The notes under the pieces were generated by a model. That model had not been told where the DNA came from. It did not search any database and saw only the letters and a program-made list of their open reading frames with translations. From a virus, in IMG/VR virus record IMGVR_UViG_3300025417_000089, positions 1 to 24,170 of that record: a DNA stretch of 24,170 nt; one strand, written 5' to 3'. The position numbers were made by a program, and so were the translations under genes. This document shows, in pieces, positions 4,444 through 11,700 of this stretch; within the stretch, counting starts at the first letter, position 1; every line of letters begins with the position of its first letter.

Positions 4444-5394
4444 ATGAGTTTATTTTTTATTGCGATTTTATTGTTTGCTTTGCCATTCTTGATTGGCATG
4501 TTCCTCTATGCCCATCAAATTAAAGAATGGAATGATGAGATGTCACTTCTCAAAAAATATCCTTTAACAATGGGTGAAGAAAAGATTGCCGAGGCAAAGA
4601 CAAGAGAACCTGTTTTCAAGCCTGCTAAGCCAGCAATCGGGGGTTCGATCTTGGCTCTTATCTTTGTGACGCTACAGTCTTACGTTATTGTCCCAGCGGG
4701 TCACATTGGCATTCAAGTGACATTTGGTACGGTTAACCAAGAGACTTTGGGTGAAGGTCTACACTTTGTGAATCCCATGTCTGATGTCCAAAACCTGGAC
4801 GTTCGTTTGGTATCTGCCAAGTTATCAGGTTCCTCAGCAGGCACAAAAGATCTGCAACAGGTCCACACCGATATCGTTGTCAACTACCGCATATCAGGTG
4901 ATAAGGCTGCTCACATCTACAAGGAATTTGGCTTGGATCTCCAGGACAAAGTGGTCATGCCTTTTGTCAATGAATCATTCAAAGCAATCACAGCCAAGTA
5001 TACCAGTGAAGAGCTGATCACCAAGCGTGACGAGGTTTCTTCTGGCATTAAATCGGAGCTGTCAGAAAAGCTGGGAAAGTACAACATCACTGTGAACGAT
5101 ATCTCCCTCGTGAACTTTGGCTTCTCTGCGGAGTACCAGAGAGCAATCGAGGCAAAGGTGATCGCCACACAGAGCAAACTACAGGCAGAGCAGGATCTGG
5201 CAAGGATCGAGGTGGAAGCAAAGCAAACCATCGCCAAGGCAGAAGGTCACGCCAAAGCCATTCAGATCGAGACACAGGCTATCAATTCTCAAGGCGGTGC
5301 ATCTTATGTGCAGTTGAAAGCAATTGAGAAGTGGGATGGCAAGTTACCAGCAACCATTGCAGGAGGCGCGACACCGTTCGTGAATTTGAAATGA
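4444..5394 (+). CDS. SPFH/band 7 (prohibitin-like) membrane protein (316 aa)
   Basis: There are two hydrophobic segments (residues 2-23 and about 66-84), then an SPFH domain: VPAGHIGIQVTFGTV (83-97), GEGLHFVNPMSDVQNLDVR (103-121), TDIVVNYRI (142-150) and SLVNFGFSAEYQRAIEAKVI (221-240). A long charged coiled coil (about 230-280, rich in A, E, K and Q) and a short C-terminal tail follow. SPFH proteins form ring or cage scaffolds on membranes and often regulate proteases such as FtsH (HflK/HflC). The gene lies 10 bases after rtcB with its own AAAGGAA site, so the two are co-transcribed. Its role in a phage is unknown; modulation of host membrane proteolysis is inference. Confidence 0.9.
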   Translation: MSLFFIAILLFALPFLIGMFLYAHQIKEWNDEMSLLKKYPLTMGEEKIAEAKTREPVFKPAKPAIGGSILALIFVTLQSYVIVPAGHIGIQVTFGTVNQETLGEGLHFVNPMSDVQNLDVRLVSAKLSGSSAGTKDLQQVHTDIVVNYRISGDKAAHIYKEFGLDLQDKVVMPFVNESFKAITAKYTSEELITKRDEVSSGIKSELSEKLGKYNITVNDISLVNFGFSAEYQRAIEAKVIATQSKLQAEQDLARIEVEAKQTIAKAEGHAKAIQIETQAINSQGGASYVQLKAIEKWDGKLPATIAGGATPFVNLK

Positions 5395-5603
5395 AAGCAT
5401 TTCCACACACTTATGACCAAATTATTGATGGTCATGTTGCTACTTGTACCAGTTATGGAATGGACTTGAGAGACTGGTTTGCTGGTCTTGCTATGCAGGC
5501 GATAGTAAACAGATCGGATGCAAGATTTTCAACAACCCTTGATTATGTAGGCGGAAAAGCCTACCAATACGCAGATGAAATGATGAAAGCGAGAGAAAAA
5601 TGA
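5391..5603 (+). CDS. small phage hypothetical protein (70 aa)
   Basis: The start is ATG 5391, which overlaps the TGA of the SPFH gene (ATGA). An open frame reaches further upstream, but within that gene. The core YGMDLRDWFAGLAMQAIV and the end AYQYADEMMKAREK match a short phage family I recall as GMxLRDxFAxxAMxA followed by YxxADxMLxxR. It is compact and all-helical; function unknown. It ends in an ATGA overlap with the next gene. Confidence 0.75.
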   Translation: MKAFPHTYDQIIDGHVATCTSYGMDLRDWFAGLAMQAIVNRSDARFSTTLDYVGGKAYQYADEMMKAREK

Positions 5604-5842
5604 AACTAAAAGCAATTGACTGGGTTACCTTGCGTTCCTTGTATTTGCTATTGGCAATCGATACAAGCGCATCGCACTCGCCAGAGGTAAGACGAATCAT
5701 TGATTTTTGCAGAAAGAAATATGGCAAACGCTTTTACGACGCCATTGATCAACTGGCCAAAGATAATGCTATCCGAGGAACATTTGAGTCTCCGGACGTA
5801 GAGTGGGCCAGAGCATTGGATCGTAGGATTAACATAGGATAG
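5600..5842 (+). CDS. hypothetical protein (80 aa)
   Basis: An 80-residue, helix-rich, mildly basic protein (MKLKAIDWVTLRSLYLLLAI start; IIDFCRKKYGKRFYDAIDQL in the middle). It overlaps the previous gene by ATGA and ends three bases before the next, so it belongs to the operon. No family recognised. Position among recombination genes is the only functional hint. Confidence 0.6.
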   Translation: MKLKAIDWVTLRSLYLLLAIDTSASHSPEVRRIIDFCRKKYGKRFYDAIDQLAKDNAIRGTFESPDVEWARALDRRINIG

Positions 5843-5845
5843 AAA

Positions 5846-6751
5846 ATGAAACTAACAAATAAGTTTGGATTACCAGACACATTCGTCAACGTCATCACAC
5901 GGCCAACCTATTCAAAGGGTAAGGCACACATATCAGCCACTGAGCTCCTGACATCCCCACGGATCGTACAGCTCAAGAAAAAACATTGGGAAGAGATTAC
6001 CCAAGATGCCAGTGAAATGGTCTGGTCCCTGTTCGGATCTGCCGTTCACAATATCCTTGAGCACGGTAAGGACGCCCACCACGTCGTGGAAGAGCGCCTG
6101 CACACCGAGTTCAATGGATGGAATATCTCTGGCGCCATCGATCTACAGGAAGTCTACGATGACGGAATTGTAATTAATGACTACAAGGTCACTAGTGTCT
6201 GGGCCGTGATGAATGAGAAAGCCGAGTGGGGCGAACAGCTCAACATCTACGCTTGGCTTGTAGAGCGAGTGAAAAATAAACCAGTTAAAAAGGTACAAAT
6301 CATTGCTATCATTCGTGACTGGTCTGCTCGGGACGCCGTTAATCGAGAGGGATATCCTCCGTCTCCAATTGCCGTTATCGAGTACCAACTGCAGTCGACT
6401 GCAGATAGAGAGAAATACATCACGGATAAGATTGCTGCACACAACAGCGCTTACTTTGAGATGGAAACCGATGGCGAGCTCCCCGAGTGCACGCCAGAGG
6501 ATATGTGGGAAAAGCCCACCACGTACGCTTTAAAGAAGGTTGGAGGGGTTAGAGCCAAGAAGGTCTATACCATCCTTACAGAAGCGGAAGCGGGCCTTGC
6601 TGAGGCCGGCAAAGGGTACGAGATCGAAACCCGTGAGGGAGAAAGAACTCGTTGCGAGAAGTACTGTCAGGTATCCCAGTTCTGTAACCAGTTCCAGGAT
6701 TATCTGAACAGAGAAGGACATGAAGTCATAACCAACAAGGAAGCTGAATGA
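5846..6751 (+). CDS. RecB/Cas4-like PD-(D/E)XK exonuclease (301 aa)
   Basis: A nuclease of the RecB/YqaJ/Cas4 type. In order: GSAVHNILEH (64-73, conserved His68), GAIDL (96-100, Asp99), NDYKVTS (111-117, Asp112 and Lys114 of the D-x-K site) and GEQLNIYAWL (129-138, Gln131). The C-terminus has RCEKYCQVSQFC (269-280: Cys270, Cys274, Cys280), and Cys215 lies upstream. Such a cluster may hold an Fe-S or Zn centre as in Cas4-like nucleases, although here all four cysteines are C-terminal to the nuclease core. It overlaps the ERF annealing gene by ATGA; this pairing is typical of phage exonuclease/annealase modules that resect ends for single-strand annealing. Residues 182-187 (LQSTAD) are encoded by a copy of the dispersed palindrome. 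Confidence 0.85.
   Translation: MKLTNKFGLPDTFVNVITRPTYSKGKAHISATELLTSPRIVQLKKKHWEEITQDASEMVWSLFGSAVHNILEHGKDAHHVVEERLHTEFNGWNISGAIDLQEVYDDGIVINDYKVTSVWAVMNEKAEWGEQLNIYAWLVERVKNKPVKKVQIIAIIRDWSARDAVNREGYPPSPIAVIEYQLQSTADREKYITDKIAAHNSAYFEMETDGELPECTPEDMWEKPTTYALKKVGGVRAKKVYTILTEAEAGLAEAGKGYEIETREGERTRCEKYCQVSQFCNQFQDYLNREGHEVITNKEAE
6389..6404. repeat. 16-bp palindrome, copy 2
   Basis: CTGCAGTCGACTGCAG, a perfect palindrome identical to the core of the 2036-2055 copy. It lies in frame in the nuclease gene, giving residues LQSTA(D) on the side of the domain after the catalytic motifs. Confidence 0.9.
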
Positions 6752-7440
6752 GCGTACATAAAAAACTGATGCAGGTCCGCTGTGATCTGCTACGAACCAA
6801 GCTAGAGAAATCTGGCCACAATAAGTTTGCCGGCTACAAATACTTTGAGCTCGCAGACTTTCTACCTCCCACAATGGATCTGTTCATGAAACATGGCCTA
6901 TGCGGTGTGGTGTCCTACGATACGGAGTACGCAAGACTTTGTATCACCGACGTTGATGACGGAACTGTAATCGTTATCACTTCACCTATGGTATCTGCAC
7001 AGCTCAAGGGAGCGCATGAAATACAGAACCTAGGCGCCGTTGAAACCTATCAGCGTAGGTACTTGTGGATGACTGCATTAGAGCTCACTGAGAACGATCC
7101 TATCGATTCCACAGCCGGTTCTGAGCCTGCACCTAAGCCAGTGGCTAAGCCCGCTCCTAAACCCGTGGAAAAGGCATCTCCACCACCCGTGATCGAGGGC
7201 AAGGATCAGCCTTGGAAACTCAAGGTAACAGCTACACCGGATGCAGATCTGGCAGCATGGATCGGCATCGTCAGCGATTCAACTGACCTCATGCTCGATA
7301 CTGCGGATAACAAGGACGATGTGATGAACATCTTCAAAGTTAACCGTGTTATTTTTGACCGCATCAAGGCAGACGCCCCTGAAGCATACGAAGAACTCAT
7401 GAACAAATTCAAGAAAGCGAAAGAAAAATATGGCGAATAA
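6748..7440 (+). CDS. erf: ERF-family single-strand DNA annealing protein (230 aa)
   Basis: The first ~125 residues match the ERF annealase family: SGHNKFAGYKYFELADFLPP (22-41), HGLCGVVSY, then GAHEIQNLGAVETYQRRYLW (about 89-108), a block close to the family's usual G-x-x-xTYxxRYxL motif. A Pro/Lys/Ala linker (about 127-152, APKPVAKP repeats) separates this from a helical C-terminal domain. It anneals complementary single strands and works with the adjacent exonuclease. It begins in an ATGA overlap with the nuclease gene and ends 11 bases inside the SSB-like gene. Family assignment is firm; the C-terminal domain is not recognised. Confidence 0.88.
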   Translation: MSVHKKLMQVRCDLLRTKLEKSGHNKFAGYKYFELADFLPPTMDLFMKHGLCGVVSYDTEYARLCITDVDDGTVIVITSPMVSAQLKGAHEIQNLGAVETYQRRYLWMTALELTENDPIDSTAGSEPAPKPVAKPAPKPVEKASPPPVIEGKDQPWKLKVTATPDADLAAWIGIVSDSTDLMLDTADNKDDVMNIFKVNRVIFDRIKADAPEAYEELMNKFKKAKEKYGE

Positions 7441-7723
7441 GTACCCCAACAGCGGACTGCTAAACGTTAACTCCTACAAGAACTCAGAGAAACAGCCTGA
7501 CTTCAAGGGCTCGATCAAGATGAACCGTGTCGTTCTCAAGGAGCTCATGATGGCCAATACGGACGAGGACGTGGAGATCAAACTGTCTGCATGGAATATG
7601 CAAGGCTCTCGTGGCCCGTTCATGCGCTTGGCTTGGGATAGCTACAAGAAACCTGAGCAGGCTCCTGCACCCAAACCGCAAGTGCAGTCGACTGCAGATG
7701 ATTCAGACGATCTGCCATTCTGA
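7430..7723 (+). CDS. short SSB-like protein with acidic DDLPF tail (97 aa)
   Basis: A 97-residue protein. It has a possible small beta-barrel (KGSIKMNRVVLKELM, VEIKLSAWNMQG, GPFMRLAWDSY), a Pro/Ala/Gln linker, and the terminal DSDDLPF, the hallmark partner-binding tail of bacterial single-stranded DNA-binding proteins (usually DDDIPF). It is shorter than classical SSB and the barrel is not clearly an OB fold by eye, so it is called SSB-like. Position right after ERF fits. The palindrome copy at 7683-7696 encodes VQSTA(D) (85-90) exactly between linker and tail. Confidence 0.7.
   Translation: MANKYPNSGLLNVNSYKNSEKQPDFKGSIKMNRVVLKELMMANTDEDVEIKLSAWNMQGSRGPFMRLAWDSYKKPEQAPAPKPQVQSTADDSDDLPF
7683..7696. 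repeat. palindrome, copy 3 (14 bp, one change from the 16-mer)
   Basis: TGCAGTCGACTGCA is perfect; the flanking base on the left is G instead of C, so 15 of 16 positions match. It is in frame in the SSB-like gene (QSTAD), in the same reading frame as in the nuclease gene. Confidence 0.85.
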
Positions 7724-8145
7724 TGAAGACGAATCAGTTCGAGGCGCTTAAGGTAGCTCTGAGGCAGGATAGGACTGGGTATGTACTTACCCTTTCCATC
7801 CACCCAGATGAGGTCCCTACAGAGGTCATGCGTGACTTTGTGGGAGCTAGATACCAAGTCGTGATGGTACGCCTATCAGACGAGGAAACACCGCTAGACC
7901 GTGATCAGGTTTACAGCAAGGACATTGTTAGGAATTCAGCCATCCTATGCAGGGATCCTGGGTTCCACAAGTTCTTGTTTGAGACAGGCCAGATCAACGA
8001 GGAGGGCGAACTGCAGGCCGTGGCATGGCTCAGGGAAGAACTACAGATCAGCTCAAGGGCTGAGCTTAAGGATAACCCAACAGCTGCTCGGCATTACAAC
8101 TTTATCTACCAGGAATACATTGCATGGAAACACCAAAACGCATGA
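7723..8145 (+). CDS. conserved phage protein of unknown function (140 aa)
   Basis: The start overlaps the previous stop (TGATG). Features seen: RTGYVLTLSIHPDEVPTEVM, then DFVGARYQVVMVRLSDEETP, then SAILCRDPGFHKFLF and a helical tail. I recall this set (IHPDE-P, MRDFVGARYQVVMVRL, CRDPxFxxxL) from a family of phage proteins found beside ERF, SSB and nuclease genes, without a known function. The N-terminal half looks beta-rich and the rest helical. The context suggests a DNA metabolism role. Confidence 0.75.
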   Translation: MKTNQFEALKVALRQDRTGYVLTLSIHPDEVPTEVMRDFVGARYQVVMVRLSDEETPLDRDQVYSKDIVRNSAILCRDPGFHKFLFETGQINEEGELQAVAWLREELQISSRAELKDNPTAARHYNFIYQEYIAWKHQNA

Positions 8146-8405
8146 TCCCATATTCGGTCCATTTACCGGAGGAGATCTACAACAAAATGAAGTCTGCAGC
8201 CGTGGACAGGAAAGCTTCTGCTATGGTTAGAGATGCCATAATAATGCTCATAGAGGGCAATGACACCTACAATAGCGGATATCAGAAAGGCATTCGAGAT
8301 TCAGTGGACATCATCAGAAGCAACGAGGGCGCAAGGACCATCAGCTATGGGAACAAGACCATAGCTGATAGCATTGTGTCCGACCTTGGAATGCTGAGAA
8401 AATGA
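8124..8405 (+). CDS. ribbon-helix-helix (CopG/Arc-like) DNA-binding protein (93 aa)
   Basis: A short strand MIPYSVHLPEEIYNKMKSAA followed by a helix, turn and second helix (VDRKASAMVRDAIIMLIEG) fits the ribbon-helix-helix fold, in which the strand pairs in a dimer and inserts into the major groove. The C-terminal half (about 45-93) is extra and unrecognised. It is probably a small phage regulator. ATG 8124 has AGGA upstream; an alternative ATG at 8142 makes an exact ATGA overlap with the previous gene and begins at MIPYS. The target is unknown; the palindromic sites at 1837-1865 are candidates only by guess. Confidence 0.7.
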   Translation: METPKRMIPYSVHLPEEIYNKMKSAAVDRKASAMVRDAIIMLIEGNDTYNSGYQKGIRDSVDIIRSNEGARTISYGNKTIADSIVSDLGMLRK

Positions 8406-8614
8406 AGCGCAAGGGAAGGATTGTTTTCAAAGGCGGTCTTTTCCATTGTGAAGATTGCGGGCGCCACTTCACAAATCTACTAATGGCAGAAGAACACAAA
8501 CATGCAAAGCAAAAACAAAAAGGCTCCGACAAAAGCGGAGAAGGATCACATACTCCGGATAAAGGAGATGAAGTGCATAGTTTGTGGAATGTCTGGTCCA
8601 AGCGAGTGCCATGA
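8402..8614 (+). CDS. small C2H2-type zinc-finger protein (70 aa)
   Basis: This gene begins in an ATGA overlap with the RHH gene. Residues 15-34 contain FHCEDCGRHFTNLLMAEEHK, whose Cys-x2-Cys and two distal His residues fit a C2H2 finger; the N-terminus is basic. The second half (from about residue 34) is low-complexity and is the part that overlaps the next gene in another frame. The finger part is likely real. The tail may simply be frame-permitted read-through of the overlap. Confidence 0.55.
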   Translation: MKRKGRIVFKGGLFHCEDCGRHFTNLLMAEEHKHAKQKQKGSDKSGEGSHTPDKGDEVHSLWNVWSKRVP

Positions 8615-8774
8615 GATCAAGCAGGGACAGTGGTTCACTTCCCTGCCTCTCTGCGCTGATTGCCACCGTGGAAATATAAACGGCATCCACGGACAGAAAA
8701 GAATGTGGGCTATTTACAAACTGGATGAGCTAGACGCCTTGGCTCTCACCATAGAACGCCTGCTCACCGATTAA
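8502..8774 (+). CDS. Ref-like HNH nuclease (RecA-dependent nuclease family) (90 aa)
   Basis: Core blocks: CIVCGMSGPSECHEIKQG (25-42), FTSLPLCADCHRG (45-57) and GIHGQKRMWAIYKLDELDAL (61-80). The paired Cys-x2-Cys elements hold zinc and the HEIK and CHRG histidines form an HNH/beta-beta-alpha site, as in the phage P1 Ref family, whose members cut DNA at RecA-made D-loops. It is the final gene of the rightward operon. From ATG 8502 it overlaps the zinc-finger ORF by 113 bases; the only later candidate start, ATG at MKCIVCG, has AAGGAG directly abutting it, too close to be a good site. Its stop overlaps that of the convergent late block. Confidence 0.8.
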   Translation: MQSKNKKAPTKAEKDHILRIKEMKCIVCGMSGPSECHEIKQGQWFTSLPLCADCHRGNINGIHGQKRMWAIYKLDELDALALTIERLLTD

Positions 8775-11700
8775 ATCATTGCTTTCTCACGCAGTTTCTT
8801 CAGGTTGATGTTCTTTAGTTTTGCAACTTCAGCTTCTTTCAACCTATTGATCTTTTCTTCTTTCTCCTCAGCTGTGTACTTTGTACTGTTGCTGATTTGA
8901 TTGATCGACGTACGGATAGTGGCCAGATCTTTGGCAATCCTATCGATACCCTTATGCATACCCAACCTAGCTTTGTTCTCGGGTTGTTCCATAAACTCCT
9001 TGGCTTCTGATGGACTGCGTTTAAGGATATCACTGTACGTTGCTGCAGCACGATCCACTTCATCTCTGAGTGTGTAGAAGTCCTTCTTGTATCCTGTCTC
9101 AAAGTCCTTGGCCACGAATCCACTGGTTCCAGGTAGAGCAGTCAGCATCTCACGCATCGTCATCTCGGGGCGTGGTGAATTGGGATCACTGTGCAGGATC
9201 TGATTGGTGGTTAGCAAGAACAATCCACCCACAGAACCAAACATGCCACGAATCAAATGGTCAGCATTGATTGGGCTGATTGCTCCAGTATCACCCAGCA
9301 ATTTAGCAAACTCGGATGTGCTGTCGTTAAACTGCCTAGATGTATCCAGCTGTTCCTGCCACTTACCAATCAATGGTTTACCTTGGAAGAAGTCATAGTT
9401 CACTTGCACTTCTAACAACGGCTTGACCGCTTGTGGGATGGGTGTTGGGCTCAGGATTGAATTGGCCAAAGCTGACTTCATTGAATCCCTAAACTTACGA
9501 CCATCCTCTGTACCATTATCAGACATCAACAGATACATATGCTCTGTCAATATTTTAGGCAGAGTAAATAGATCCGTTCTAAGCGGGATGCTCAATCCAC
9601 CAGTTCCTGGGATCATCAACAAACGGTCCCGTACCGTGGCAGGCTTCTTCAGATAATCATCGTCGTCACCGTTCATCATTGCATAGATCAACGATAGAGC
9701 CATAACAGAAGCCGTTGTAGCAGCCAATGTCTTCATTGCAGCATCTCTCTCTTGTGGAGAGATCCCTTGTCCAGAAATTGTTTTAACCGCTACGCTTTGA
9801 GCAGCGATATAAGCATTAAAGAATGGAATAGTCTGACCAGCTAGGATCAGCATCTTAGAACTACCACGCTTGCGGAAGTTAATGATCTCAAATGCTTTTT
9901 CTAAAGCCTCACCCTTGGACAATCCTTGGGCCATAGCAGCTTCATAAACAGCTTGACGCACAGCGTTATCAGACGCCATTGAGATATGCTCTAGCTTTTC
10001 TTTGACCTTACCCAATAGTCCAGGAGGAGCTTTGATACCGGCGTACACTTCGGCGTCCATACGAGCAGCTGTTGCGCTGTAGTCACGTACACCGACCACA
10101 CCATACTTCTTCAGCTCATCGAACGTGGTGCTCTTGTTCATCAATGTCTTGACGAATTCTTTTACAGCACGAGCTGGAATGGACAAAGCATATTGAGGCT
10201 TCAATCCGGAGGAGAATATCGCAGCAAACGAATCCTGTGGTACCTGGCTCACAGAGAACAAAGGATACATCACTACAGACTTACGAAGCACGTCGGAGAT
10301 CTTTGAGAAGTACTTAACGGTAGGAATAGCTATGGATTCCAATCCGGTGAATGCCTCAACAAACAAAGGATCGACCATATCGTAGTGCTCAAGCTTACCG
10401 TCACGCCACACCTTAACAGCATTCATGCCACGCTTTGGCTCTGGTACCTTAGTTGCCAAACCAGATGCAACAGAAGCATCAATCAAGGACAGCGCAGATT
10501 TATTGCGAATAGAACGGTTTATAGCATACTGCGTCCAACGTACCATGTTGTCAAACACATCGTGAACTGGCTGCTTAGAACCATGCATCTTTCTTTCTTT
10601 AGCTTGAACTTGTAAGCCAGGAACAAAATCTTTTGGACCTTGATTTAATTCAATCTGATCTTCACGATAGAAAGGTACATAGTCAATGTTGGATAAAAGT
10701 ATGTCCGCCTCTTCTGGGGTCCACAATCCACTGTCAACCAACACTTTACTAGTGTTGTTACGCATTCCATTCCAGATGTCTACGATCTTATTCAACTCTG
10801 GCATTGTCTTGAATAATTTCAATCCAGCATCGATTTCGTGATCTTCTAAGTGAACGTATTTTTGATCTTTCTTTTTAGCAGTTTTGTTGTAATCTTGGAT
10901 AGACTTTAAACGTTTTGCTTCAAATGCAGTGTGTGCAATTAACTCTGCTTGTTCTTTTGTTAAGCCATGCTTTTTAGCCATAGCATCCAATTGACTAGCA
11001 ATAGCAATAATATTGTCTTTATCCTTTATTGCCTTCCATTTGTACGTATCTTTTTCATAAATAAGATTGCCGTCCATCAAGAAACGATTACCCAAACCAT
11101 CTGCGTGTACAGTTTGACTTTGCGAAATGTGTAAAAGTGTTTTGATCTTATTGGGAATAGCAGCACCTGACGCTTCTATAGCACGACGGATATTGTTATT
11201 CAATGCAGAATCGGTAGCAAATACTTTGGTTGAAAACTTGTCGTAGAACTTTTGGAAAGAATTCTTCGCCACCGCAGTTTTATTGGGTATCTTACTGAAT
11301 TCTTTATATGAATCTTTTAAGCTTTGAACATAACCCTTTGGTGGTGCCTCCACCTTTCTGCCCATTTTCTCAATCGTATCTAATGCCTCTTTACCAGTTT
11401 TAGTCGGTGCTGTTGATGCAAAAACAATTTGCTTTGGCTTGATATTAATGTTGGGCAACTTGGTTCCGGTTGGAGTACCAAGCACATACCCTTTCTTTTC
11501 AACTTCTGTAGCCAAATCAAATGCGGGCGTTTCAAACATTTCTGATGAAACAGAAATTAATTTTTCCAATACGCTTTCATACGCAGGACTAATTCCAATT
11601 AAGCGTCCTACATACTCAACCAGTTTGGTAAACGCTGACTTCTCGCCAACTTTGATCGTAGCAAAGTATTCCTGTACCAACTTGTTAGATAGCCCCATCG

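Noticed and set aside
9423-9656. Plus-strand frames inside the late genes (for example 9423-9656, 11439-11720, 13368-13667, 19398-19673)
   Set aside because: They are complements of well-supported minus-strand genes, without ribosome-binding sites or recognisable motifs.
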